Both the position numbers and the translations under genes were made by a program. Shown piece after piece: positions 26,550-35,318 of a DNA stretch of 43,475 bases. The notes beneath the pieces are model-generated. The model was not told the DNA's origin, searched no databases, and worked only from the letters and a program-made list of their open reading frames with translations. The DNA comes from an uncultured Bacteroidota bacterium (GTDB taxonomy: Bacteria > Bacteroidota > Bacteroidia > NS11-12g > UBA955), in NCBI GenBank assembly GCA_937867025.1, contig CALMKH010000215.1:1-43475 (forward strand). Direction: 5' to 3'. The first letter of the stretch is position 1. The number at the start of each line of letters is the position of its first letter.

Positions 26550-27786
26550 CTGAAACGCAGTATTTTAACGTATTAATGTCCAAATAATTGTTGGCACATT
26601 CCTGAATCTGTTGAGGTGTTATGGAGTTTATCGCTTTAAAGTAATGGTTGTAGTAGTCCTTATCCGTATCGAGATCAATAAAGGATTTTAGCCTTTCACT
26701 GATATTAAAAGCGCCGTCGAAGTTCCTCGACAAGGCGCCGAGCAGGTAATTCCTGGCCACTGTTAATTCTTCCTTTTCTACCGGCTGGACCTGCAGCTGA
26801 CGGATCTCCCTGATGATTTCTTCCTTTACCTGGGAGGTTAAAAGACTGTTGCATTCGCTGCTTATTTTAAAAAGGCTGAAACCCTTGAAGGGTGTAAGAC
26901 TCGAATGTATGCCGTAAGTGAGGCCTTTTTCTTCCCGGATGTTCTTCATAAGCCTGGATCCGAAATAACCCCCGAGCACCAGGTTTAAGATACTTAGCGT
27001 GAAGTAATCACTATCGGACCTCGAAGGCAGTATTTTACCGAATCTGATCGAGTTTTGTGTTGAACCGCTTTTGGATATTAATTCTTCATTTATAGATAAG
27101 GAGGGAGCACTTTCGTCAGAAGGCAGCGTCATAACAGTGTCCTGAACATTAAATCCTGTCAGTTTAAGCAGGTTCTCAATCTGGGTTTGTTCCGACCCGG
27201 TAAAGATAAAATAAGCATCTTTGAGATTCTCTTTAAAAGCTAAAAGATCATCCTGTTGAACGGCGTTAATTGATTCGGAGCTTGATGACATGCTGTAAGG
27301 ATGAGCCTCTCCCAAAATCAGTTTATGAATTGATCTGTTGGCAAGATAGCTGGTCTTATTCAAATTAATGTTTAATTCGCTGATCTTTCGGCTTTTATAA
27401 ATGTCCAGCTCTTTTCTGTCATACATACAGTTGCTATAGGCATCATGAACGATTTCAAGAAGTTTCTGTATATTCTCATTCATTCCGAATATCGTAATGC
27501 TGGAACTGTAATAATCACTGGCCTTAAAGACATATCCGCCCAGCTGGTCGATTTCGTCCGCAATATCCGCAGCCGTTTTGGATGCCGTTCCGCTCAAAAG
27601 GAGATCCATCCCGTAAAGGCTGTGAAATTTATTGTCAAGAAATGAGTAGCCCGCCTTGGGAAAAACTATCTCAAGCTTAAAAACACCTTCGTCTGAAAAG
27701 ATGCGGTACAGGTTTTTGTTTCGTTCCGGAAAACCGGTCTTAAGACTGTCTATGGGCTTTATTTCAGGCGCTGACTGGCGATTCAT
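26539..27786 (-). CDS. M16-family peptidase-like subunit lacking the HXXEH motif (predicted inactive partner)
   Basis: M16 fold features (GSRLMKNIREEKGLTYGIHSSL) but no HXXEH in the N-terminal region. Confidence 0.82.
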   Translation of the reverse strand: MNRQSAPEIKPIDSLKTGFPERNKNLYRIFSDEGVFKLEIVFPKAGYSFLDNKFHSLYGMDLLLSGTASKTAADIADEIDQLGGYVFKASDYYSSSITIFGMNENIQKLLEIVHDAYSNCMYDRKELDIYKSRKISELNINLNKTSYLANRSIHKLILGEAHPYSMSSSSESINAVQQDDLLAFKENLKDAYFIFTGSEQTQIENLLKLTGFNVQDTVMTLPSDESAPSLSINEELISKSGSTQNSIRFGKILPSRSDSDYFTLSILNLVLGGYFGSRLMKNIREEKGLTYGIHSSLTPFKGFSLFKISSECNSLLTSQVKEEIIREIRQLQVQPVEKEELTVARNYLLGALSRNFDGAFNISERLKSFIDLDTDKDYYNHYFKAINSITPQQIQECANNYLDINTLKYCVSGEV

Positions 27787-29020
27787 GCTGGTTTTTATAT
27801 TTAAGTACGACGTGATTATTCTTCAGTAGATATGATTCACAGACGCTGCGTATCATATCGCTTGTAATGGTTTTTAACTGGGATACTTCCGTGTTTATCA
27901 GATTGGGATCGCCCAGGCGATGGGCGTAACAAAGACCCATGGCCTTATTTAAGACTGAAGTTTTACTGAACAGGTTGCTTGTCACAGTCTTGTTTTTGAC
28001 CTTTTCAAGCTCATTTTCGGGGATACCGTTGGTTTTAATATCGTTGAGTATTTCGAGGACTGATTTTTCGGCGTCCTCAAAGCTTATTCCCGCAGCGAGT
28101 TTTCCTTCCACAACAAAGAGCCCTTCATCAATATCCCCTGTCAGATAGGCTTGCACGTGTGTGAAGAGGCCCGCTTCCTTAACCAGTTTTTTCGTAAAAC
28201 GCGAAGAATCGGAGCCGGACAGGATGTCCGACAACAGATCAAAGGCAAAATATGAGGGATGCATTCGCTCCACCATGTTAAAGGCCATGTATATGGCGTT
28301 TTGTGGAACATCTGCCGTTATGGTCAGTTCACGACGGTTTGGTTTGACGGTTTCCCTCGGATACGTATTTGGATTTACCGGACCTGCGGGTATGTCTCCA
28401 AACCATTTTTCCGTCAGGCGTTTCGCCTCGTCAAAACCGATGTTACCCGCTATACAGAGCACAGCATTTGAGGGGTTATAGTACGTTTCAAAAAATTGAA
28501 TGACATCGTCCAGGCACGCATTTTCAATATGACTGATCTCTTTTCCTATGGTGGCCCAGCGGTAGGGATGGTTTTCGTATGCCACCGGACGCAATTTCAG
28601 CCACGAATCGCCATATGGCTGATTGAGATAACGTTGCTTGAACTCTTCAATGACTACACCTTTCTGGACCGAGAGAGATTTTTCGGAAAAATCAAGCCGT
28701 AACATCCTGTCACTTTCCAGCCACAGTGCGGTCTCAATGTTTTCACATGGAAGCGTTATATAATAATTGGTAATGTCATTGCTGGTAAAGGCATTGTTTT
28801 CGCCGCTCGCTTTCTGCAGAGGTGTGTCGAAAGATGGAATATTGACGGAACCGCCGAACATAAGATGTTCAAACAAATGCGCAAAACCTGTTTTTTCAGG
28901 ATTTTCGTCCCGAGCCCCGACATTGTAAAGCAGGTTGGTGACACACAAACTGGTATTATTGTCCAGGTGATGAATAAGTGTCAGACCATTTTCAAGGCGG
29001 TGTATATTATAAGAAATCAC
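27764..29020 (-). CDS. M16-family zinc metallopeptidase (active subunit)
   Basis: TGFAHLFEHLMFGGS = inverted zinc motif HXXEH (HLFEH); overlaps the downstream M16 ORF by 23 nt. Confidence 0.92.
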   Translation of the reverse strand: MISYNIHRLENGLTLIHHLDNNTSLCVTNLLYNVGARDENPEKTGFAHLFEHLMFGGSVNIPSFDTPLQKASGENNAFTSNDITNYYITLPCENIETALWLESDRMLRLDFSEKSLSVQKGVVIEEFKQRYLNQPYGDSWLKLRPVAYENHPYRWATIGKEISHIENACLDDVIQFFETYYNPSNAVLCIAGNIGFDEAKRLTEKWFGDIPAGPVNPNTYPRETVKPNRRELTITADVPQNAIYMAFNMVERMHPSYFAFDLLSDILSGSDSSRFTKKLVKEAGLFTHVQAYLTGDIDEGLFVVEGKLAAGISFEDAEKSVLEILNDIKTNGIPENELEKVKNKTVTSNLFSKTSVLNKAMGLCYAHRLGDPNLINTEVSQLKTITSDMIRSVCESYLLKNNHVVLKYKNQHESPVSA

Positions 29021-29130
29021 CTTGCAAAGATAGCGAATATGCTGTAAACATCAGAATCTCAGCACACCGGATTTGCACAGCGGATCATGAGTTTGGACAG
29101 TTTGCAGGATTTTGAAAAATAAAGGCAGGC

Positions 29131-29709
29131 TTAATGCTCGTCTATAAGCAAAAAAGCATTTTTGAACCTATGGAAATACTTTATATTCAATTGGATACGA
29201 AACTCGCTTTTCAGCACTATATCACTGAAGAAACGGTTGTTCTCAGGGTTTTCAACCTGCGATGACCTTCCGAACAGGATCAGGTTTTCGGCTTTGCTGA
29301 AATATTTGACGGGATGGAGTTCGGATGTAAAACACAAACCGTTGGTAGTGCCCTCGAGCCTGGAAAAACTGCAAAGCAGGGTTTTTTCCATTCTGCTCAC
29401 CGGTAAAAAATTAATGCTGTTATCTGAAAACAATTCAACAAGGTTCCGCTCTTCAATCGCAAGCGGCCCGAGCTCATATGTCTCCTGCAGTTTCACCGCC
29501 TGGTGCATCAGGTCGTACATTCCCCGGTAGCTGTTGAAAAAGAAACCGTGGTCCACCCATGATTTTACAAAACTTTCATCCTGAAGCAAAACCGGTTTTT
29601 TAATGATATCCTTTTCAAAATTCAGGAGAGGGTATTTGTTCGGAAGAGGCTGTACCAGGCCTTTTCGTATGCTTTTCAGAAGCTGTTCTTTAGGGGTAAT
29701 TTCGAACAC
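29131..29709 (-). CDS. Hypothetical protein, N-terminus weakly LUD (lactate-utilization)-like
   Basis: ORF listed to 29751; GTG at 29709 (VFEITPKEQLLKSIRKGL...) is an alternative start that leaves room for the divergent promoter. LUD resemblance limited to the N-terminal helix. Confidence 0.4.
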   Translation of the reverse strand: MFEITPKEQLLKSIRKGLVQPLPNKYPLLNFEKDIIKKPVLLQDESFVKSWVDHGFFFNSYRGMYDLMHQAVKLQETYELGPLAIEERNLVELFSDNSINFLPVSRMEKTLLCSFSRLEGTTNGLCFTSELHPVKYFSKAENLILFGRSSQVENPENNRFFSDIVLKSEFRIQLNIKYFHRFKNAFLLIDEH

Positions 29710-29730
29710 AGGAAATTTGATAATAAATTT

Positions 29731-29738
29731 TACCTTTG
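29731..29738 (+). promoter_or_regulatory. -7 element TACCTTTG (TAnnTTTG), candidate promoter of the polysaccharide locus
   Basis: Exact match to the Bacteroidota -7 consensus; no convincing -33 TTG at standard spacing. Confidence 0.4.
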
Positions 29739-29775
29739 CAAAGAAAATCAATATACCTTAAAAACTAAAATTAAG

Positions 29776-31506
29776 TTGTCTTCATCAAGAAATGCCATAA
29801 TAGAAACCATAAGAAGCATTAACTTGTTGCTGGATAAACCAAGCCTTAGAAAAGGGAAGCGTCTCCTGTTCATGACCGGCCTGGTTTCGATAGCGGATGT
29901 ATTGGCCCTTGCGGCAGTTGTTCCCGTTCTTATGCTGGCTATCGATGGAGATTTTCTGGCCAAAAGCAGAAAGCTCAGGTATATTTATAAACTCACCGGC
30001 ATTTCCAAGGAATCCTCATTCCTTATTTTTCTGATCCTGGGTGTAGTATTCTTTTTTATCCTGAAAAACCTGCTGGCAATACTGATCCAGAAACGCTTGA
30101 ACCGCTTGTGTACAACATTGGTTCAGAATTTTACGGAGAACACCTTCTACCATATAATTGGTCAGCCGTTTGAAAAGATCATCAGCAAGGGCACCACGGA
30201 TTTTCTGAATAAAATCCATTTCAATTCCATGTATTTCGCCACAGGGGTGCTGATTCCGTTTGTAAATGTAGTGGGGGAAAGTCTTGTCATTTTTCTCATA
30301 CTCGTCTTTATTATCTGGTTCAACCCGACAATATTTTTCCTGATTGTCATGGTAACCGCCCCGGCATTTTATTTCATCAACAGCAGCATCAAGCAGAAAA
30401 TATACAATCTCGGGGAAAAAACAAAAGGCAGGCGGGAAGAAACCATCGAAAGCCTTAACATAGGGATCAACGGATTGATAGACGTCAAGGTGAATCATTC
30501 GTCAGGGTTTTTTATAAAAGACTTTTTAAACAAGCAAAAATTTCTGATCGACAGTGACCTGAAGTCCATTTATTACCAGAACATACCATCAAGGGCTAAT
30601 GAAATTGTGGTCCTGATCGGGGTGATCATCCTGGTGATCTACGGGTATTTCTTTTCCAGCAATCCTGCCGGCTTGCGGGCTCTGGCCGCGGTCTTTGTCC
30701 TGTCTGTCTTCAGGCTGATCCCCGCCATCAACCGTTTACTGATAGGGGTTATGAAAATGAAACTCAACCAGCACACTATCGGGTTTCTGCACCACAGCAA
30801 CCGGAACAACAGGATAATGAAGGACGGGGTCATTCATTTCAGGGACGAGATAAGGCTCGAAAATATTTTTTACCGTTACCAGGATTCGCATGAACCCCTG
30901 CTCAAAAATGTGTCGTTTAATATCAGAAAAGGGGAAGTGTTCGGAATTACGGGGATAAGCGGGAGCGGCAAAAGCACCGTCATGAAGATCATATCCGGCC
31001 TGATAGAGCCTATGGGCGGGCGCATAATGATTGACAATGCCGAGTTGAATGAGGGCAATGTCCATTCATGGCAGAACCAGATAGGGTTTGTACACCAGTC
31101 GCCATTTATTTTTAATAAAACCATCTACGAGAATATCGCATTGAATTCAACATATGATACCGAAAAAATGAAAAATGCCATCCTGTTTTCGGGTTTGAAG
31201 CCTTTTGTGGATCAGTTGCCGAAAGGCATCAACACATCCCTGGGCGAGCAGGGGTCTAAAATCAGCGAGGGGCAGAAACAAAGGATGGCAATTGCCAGGG
31301 CGCTTTATAAGGACGCATCATTACTGCTGTTTGACGAAGCTACAAGTTCGCTGGATTCCAGTACTGAGGACATAATTATAGAAAGTTTACAAAATCTGAA
31401 AAAACAAAAAGTTACAATCATTATTATTGCACACCAGAACAGGATCATGAAAATCTGTGATACCTGTTACGATATTGAGAAAGGGAAACAGCTGAAAAAT
31501 GAATGA
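29776..31506 (+). CDS. ABC transporter, fused permease/ATPase (lipid or glycan exporter type)
   Basis: TMD followed by Walker A GISGSGKST, signature ISEGQKQRMAIARALY, Walker B LLLFDEATSSLD. Starts at TTG 29776. Confidence 0.9.
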   Translation: MSSSRNAIIETIRSINLLLDKPSLRKGKRLLFMTGLVSIADVLALAAVVPVLMLAIDGDFLAKSRKLRYIYKLTGISKESSFLIFLILGVVFFFILKNLLAILIQKRLNRLCTTLVQNFTENTFYHIIGQPFEKIISKGTTDFLNKIHFNSMYFATGVLIPFVNVVGESLVIFLILVFIIWFNPTIFFLIVMVTAPAFYFINSSIKQKIYNLGEKTKGRREETIESLNIGINGLIDVKVNHSSGFFIKDFLNKQKFLIDSDLKSIYYQNIPSRANEIVVLIGVIILVIYGYFFSSNPAGLRALAAVFVLSVFRLIPAINRLLIGVMKMKLNQHTIGFLHHSNRNNRIMKDGVIHFRDEIRLENIFYRYQDSHEPLLKNVSFNIRKGEVFGITGISGSGKSTVMKIISGLIEPMGGRIMIDNAELNEGNVHSWQNQIGFVHQSPFIFNKTIYENIALNSTYDTEKMKNAILFSGLKPFVDQLPKGINTSLGEQGSKISEGQKQRMAIARALYKDASLLLFDEATSSLDSSTEDIIIESLQNLKKQKVTIIIIAHQNRIMKICDTCYDIEKGKQLKNE

Positions 31507-32542
31507 AAGGGTAATAAAGTTCGCTGTCGTAGGCAGCGGGCACATCGGGAAAAGGCATGCGGAAATGATCGTAAGACATCCCGAAGCGGAACTGGTTGCG
31601 TTATGTGATATAAAACCTCAAAACAGTCTGGAACTGGGCGTATACGATGTTCCTTTTTTCTCGACTATCAACGAGCTTCTGTCTTCTGATCTTGATTTTG
31701 ACGTGTTGTGTGTTGCGACGCCGAACGGCCTGCATGCGGAGCACGCGCTTCTGGGCCTTGAGAAGAAAAAGCATATCGTGATAGAGAAGCCGATGGCGCT
31801 GTCGAAAGCCGATTGTGAAAAAATAATATTCAAGGCTTTGCAGGTTTCCAGACAGGTGTTCTGTGTCATGCAGAACAGGTATTCCCCGCCTTCCCAATGG
31901 ATAAAAGACCTTGTTACAAGAGGGGTTTTAGGAAAAATATTCATGGTTCAGATCAACTGTTACTGGAACCGTGACGAAAGGTATTATAAACCCCACGGCT
32001 GGAAAGGCAAGCTCGACCTGGATGGCGGCACCCTGTTTACGCAGTTTTCGCATTTTATTGACATCATGTACTGGCTGTTCGGAGACATCGGGGACATACA
32101 GGCTAAGTTCAACGACTTCAATCACGCCGGCCTTACGGATTTTGAAGACAGCGGCTTTGTGAATTTCAATTTTCTCAACGGTGGAATGGGATGCATTAAT
32201 TATTCCACCTCCGTCTGGCAACAGAATATGGAGAGCAGCCTTACCATTGTGGCAGAGAACGGCAGCGTGAAAATAGGCGGGCAATATATGAATGAAGTGG
32301 AATACTGCCTGATAAAGGATTATGAGATGCCGCAGCTTCCCGCTTCCAATCCTGCGAATGATTACGGGCCCTACAAAGGTTCGGCGGCGAATCACAATTA
32401 TATTTATGAAAATGTAATTGACACGTTAAAGAACAGGAACACAATCACCACCAATGCACTGGAAGGCCTGAAGGTGGTTGAGATCATTGAAAGGATTTAT
32501 AAACTGAATCCATATATAAAAGCCAATCAGGATGTCCGCTAA
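31499..32542 (+). CDS. Gfo/Idh/MocA-family oxidoreductase (WlbA-like sugar dehydrogenase)
   Basis: [19 protein letters not shown]...[33 protein letters not shown]...[24 protein letters not shown]. Confidence 0.88.
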   Translation: MNERVIKFAVVGSGHIGKRHAEMIVRHPEAELVALCDIKPQNSLELGVYDVPFFSTINELLSSDLDFDVLCVATPNGLHAEHALLGLEKKKHIVIEKPMALSKADCEKIIFKALQVSRQVFCVMQNRYSPPSQWIKDLVTRGVLGKIFMVQINCYWNRDERYYKPHGWKGKLDLDGGTLFTQFSHFIDIMYWLFGDIGDIQAKFNDFNHAGLTDFEDSGFVNFNFLNGGMGCINYSTSVWQQNMESSLTIVAENGSVKIGGQYMNEVEYCLIKDYEMPQLPASNPANDYGPYKGSAANHNYIYENVIDTLKNRNTITTNALEGLKVVEIIERIYKLNPYIKANQDVR

Positions 32543-33254
32543 AATATTATCGATCATTGTTCCTGCATATAATGAAGCCAACACCATTCACTTCATCCTG
32601 GACAAGATCAGAGATGTTGAACTGATCCAGGGAATATCTAAACAAATACTGATTGTAAATGACTGCTCAACAGATAATTCAGGCGATGTAATTAAACAAT
32701 ACATTCAGTCAAATAACGGTGTAGAGATCATCTATCTTGAGCATGAGGTAAACCAAGGGAAGGGGGCGGCTATACACACGGGCATAGCAAAGGCCACGGG
32801 TGATTATATTATTATCCAGGATGCTGACCTGGAATATAATCCGAATGAGTACAACCATATGCTGAGGCCAATCGTTGACGGTTTCGCCGATGTGGTTTAC
32901 GGAAGCCGTTTTATGGGTGGAAGACCTCACCGCATATTGTTTTTCTGGCACTCCATCGGCAACAAGTTCCTGACCTTCCTCTCGAATATGCTGACCAATC
33001 TTAACCTGACGGATATGGAAACCTGCTATAAGCTGTTCAGGTCGGAGATCATAAAGCCTGTCAAGTTCAAGGAAAAACGCTTCGGTTTTGAACCTGAAGT
33101 GACGGCCAGGATATCCAGGATTCCTGGAATCCGCATCTATGAAGTCGGCATCTCCTACTATGGCCGGACCTATGAAGAAGGGAAGAAAATCGGGTGGAAA
33201 GACGGTTTCAGGGCTATCTTCTGCATCATCAAGTATAATTTGTTTGTTAAATAA
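32532..33254 (+). CDS. Family 2 glycosyltransferase (DPM1/polyprenyl-phosphate sugar transferase-like)
   Basis: [21 protein letters not shown]...[14 protein letters not shown]...[14 protein letters not shown]...[10 protein letters not shown]. Confidence 0.92.
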   Translation: MSAKILSIIVPAYNEANTIHFILDKIRDVELIQGISKQILIVNDCSTDNSGDVIKQYIQSNNGVEIIYLEHEVNQGKGAAIHTGIAKATGDYIIIQDADLEYNPNEYNHMLRPIVDGFADVVYGSRFMGGRPHRILFFWHSIGNKFLTFLSNMLTNLNLTDMETCYKLFRSEIIKPVKFKEKRFGFEPEVTARISRIPGIRIYEVGISYYGRTYEEGKKIGWKDGFRAIFCIIKYNLFVK

Positions 33255-33279
33255 AAAAAATCGAGTAGTTTTGCTACTC
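33243..33279 (+). promoter_or_regulatory. Promoter TTTG-N19-TAGTTTTG with -7 element embedded in inverted repeat GAGTAG-TTTTG-CTACTC
   Basis: TTTG 33243-33246; TAGTTTTG 33266-33273; inverted repeat 33263-33279; ATG at 33288. Confidence 0.55.
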
Positions 33280-33287
33280 AAAATCGC

Positions 33288-33824
33288 ATGATTCAAACCC
33301 TTATATCATCAAAAACCAGGGTAAAATTGCTACTCAAGTTTTTTTTGAATAGTGATACCAAATCATATCTCAGGAACCTGGAAGCAGAGTTCGGCGAATC
33401 AACAAATGCGATAAGGCTGGAATTAAACAAGTTTGAAAAAGCCGGAATGCTTTTGTCTGAAATGGAGGGCAATAAGAAGTATTTCAAGGCCAATGTCAAG
33501 CATCCTCTTTTCAAGGATATCAACAATATTGTTTTTAAGTACATCGGCCTGGACTGGATTGTTGATTATGTGGTTCAGAAACTGGGTAATCTTGAAAAGG
33601 TCTATCTCACAGGATCTTTTGCCAACGGCCTGGACGGCAAATCAATCGACCTGATTTTTGTCGGTACCATAAATGAGGATTTCCTGGAGGAGTTGTGCCA
33701 GAAGGTCAAAAAGAAATTACGCAAGGAGATATCTTACAAGGTGATTGACAACGAAGAATTAATAATACTTTTGAAACCGGATACGCGCTCGAAATATCTC
33801 TTGCTTTGGGAGAGCGAAAAATGA
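33288..33824 (+). CDS. Winged-helix regulator fused to degenerate nucleotidyltransferase (MNT-like) domain
   Basis: N-terminal wHTH (SYLRNLEAEFGESTNAIRLELNKFEKAGMLLSEMEGNKKYFKAN) followed by NTase-like 'KVYLTGSFANGLDGKSIDLIFVG' (GS retained; SIDL in place of canonical D-x-D). Confidence 0.7.
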   Translation: MIQTLISSKTRVKLLLKFFLNSDTKSYLRNLEAEFGESTNAIRLELNKFEKAGMLLSEMEGNKKYFKANVKHPLFKDINNIVFKYIGLDWIVDYVVQKLGNLEKVYLTGSFANGLDGKSIDLIFVGTINEDFLEELCQKVKKKLRKEISYKVIDNEELIILLKPDTRSKYLLLWESEK

Positions 33825-33851
33825 CGGAAAGTATTACAGGAACATATTAAT

Positions 33852-33960
33852 ATACTTTATTAGTATGTAATAAAATATTAGCCGAAACCGTTGGTGCGGC
33901 TAGCTTACAAATTAAAACCGCTTAGTTTCGGATGGGACTGAGAGGGCTTTGCCTTGAGAA
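33852..33960 (+). ncRNA. Predicted structured 5' leader of the UpxY gene
   Basis: Inverted repeat ATACT-TTATT-AGTAT (33852-33866); 7-bp stem CCGAAAC (33882-33888)/GTTTCGG (33925-33931) with inner GCGG (33896-33899)/CCGC (33918-33921); hairpin AGGGC-TTT-GCCTT (33943-33955); ops-like GCGGCTAGC in the loop. Confidence 0.45.
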
Positions 33961-34467
33961 ATGGAAACGCGCACAACATGGTATGTGATTTACACCAGGT
34001 CAAGACAGGAAAAAGTTGTCGCCGAAAGATTGAGCACGGCGGGATATGAAGTGTACCTGCCGCTTATAAAAGTCATTTCACAGTGGAGCGACAGGAAGAA
34101 GCTGGTCGAAAAGCCCCTGTTCAATTCATATGTCTTCATAAGGGAAGTAAAAGAAACTGACAGAATCAAAGGGTTCACCGGGGTGGTAGGGTTTCTGAAA
34201 TATGACAACAAGCCTGCAAGGGTTCAGCAACGGGAAATAGAAACACTGAAATCCATCATCAGGCATGGTTATGATGTCAGCGAACTCGGCGATCCTTCAT
34301 TGCTGGTAAAGGGCTCGAAAGTGATGGTAATGGGCGGCCCGCTTAAGGGTAATGTCGGGGAATTGTATGAAAATTCCGAAAGTGAATGGTTCATCATTCA
34401 TTTTGAAAATATCGGGAACAGCATTAAGGTAAAGATCCCCGGAAAATTATTAAAAAAACTAGAATGA
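33961..34467 (+). CDS. UpxY-family (NusG/RfaH-like) transcription antiterminator
   Basis: TTWYVIYTRSRQEKVVAERLSTAGYEVYLPLIKVISQWSDRKKLVEKPLFNSYVFIRE...VKGSKVMVMGGPLKGNVGEL (NGN + KOW-like). Confidence 0.93.
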   Translation: METRTTWYVIYTRSRQEKVVAERLSTAGYEVYLPLIKVISQWSDRKKLVEKPLFNSYVFIREVKETDRIKGFTGVVGFLKYDNKPARVQQREIETLKSIIRHGYDVSELGDPSLLVKGSKVMVMGGPLKGNVGELYENSESEWFIIHFENIGNSIKVKIPGKLLKKLE

Positions 34468-35312
34468 CAGAAGAGAAATACGATCTTGTGATCAAGCCGA
34501 AAAGCTCGCTGCTTGATATTAATTTTAAAGAGCTCTGGAAGTATAAAGACCTCCTGTTCCTTTTTGTAAAACGGGATTTTGTTTCTGTTTACAAACAGAC
34601 CATACTTGGCCCGGTCTGGTTTTTTATCCAGCCGATCCTTACCACCATTGTCTTTACCATCATATTCGGCAATGTGGCTAAGCTGGATACGGATGGTTTG
34701 CCGGCACCGCTTTTTTACCTCACCGGTATCACGTTCTGGAACTATTTTGCATCCTGCCTTACGGCCACCAGCAATACCTTCGTGTCCAATGCCAGCATAT
34801 TTGGCAAGGCTTATTTTCCAAGGCTGATAACCCCTTTGTCGGTGGTGATTTCCAACCTGATCAAGTTTGGCGTTCAATTCATACTGTTTCTCTGTGTTTT
34901 TTTGTATTACTATTTTACGGATGACAGGATACAGCCCAATGCTTACATGCTGTTATTGCCTGTATTTGTGATCATCATGGCGGGATTGGGCCTTGGATTC
35001 GGAATACTTATTTCATCCCTTACCACCAAGTACAGGGACTTCACGTTCCTTGTAGGTTTTGGTGTTCAGCTCCTGATGTACGCATCACCGATCATTTATC
35101 CCTTTAGCAAGCTCAGTGCTGAGTGGCGCTTCTGGCTTAATCTCCTGAACCCGATGAGCTCGATCATAGAAGCCATAAAATACGGCTTTTTGGGGAAAGG
35201 GGTTTTTGATCTCTTTTATTTATCAATCAGTTTTATTTACATGGTAGTCGTTCTTGTTACAGGTGTAATAGTCTTCAACAAGATAGAAAAAAACTTCATG
35301 GATACAGTCTAA
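34464..35312 (+). CDS. Polysaccharide ABC-2 type export permease (Wzm-like)
   Basis: LWKYKDLLFLFVKRDFVSVYKQTILGPVWFFIQPILTTIVFTIIFGNVAKL... Confidence 0.92.
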   Translation: MTEEKYDLVIKPKSSLLDINFKELWKYKDLLFLFVKRDFVSVYKQTILGPVWFFIQPILTTIVFTIIFGNVAKLDTDGLPAPLFYLTGITFWNYFASCLTATSNTFVSNASIFGKAYFPRLITPLSVVISNLIKFGVQFILFLCVFLYYYFTDDRIQPNAYMLLLPVFVIIMAGLGLGFGILISSLTTKYRDFTFLVGFGVQLLMYASPIIYPFSKLSAEWRFWLNLLNPMSSIIEAIKYGFLGKGVFDLFYLSISFIYMVVVLVTGVIVFNKIEKNFMDTV

Positions 35313-35318
35313 TATATA

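Noticed and set aside
30016-30498. 160-aa minus-strand ORF opposite the ABC transporter
   Set aside because: Antisense to a well-supported ABC TMD; low-complexity shadow translation.
31928-32395. 155-aa minus-strand ORF
   Set aside because: Antisense to the Gfo/Idh/MocA gene; no family features.
32709-33296. 195-aa minus-strand ORF opposite the GT2 gene
   Set aside because: Shadow ORF antisense to a clear GT2 coding sequence; no recognisable motifs.
33936-33955. ACTGAGAGGG string suggesting a TPP riboswitch
   Set aside because: Only the CTGAGA fragment matches; other conserved TPP elements are absent and the downstream gene is not thiamine-related.
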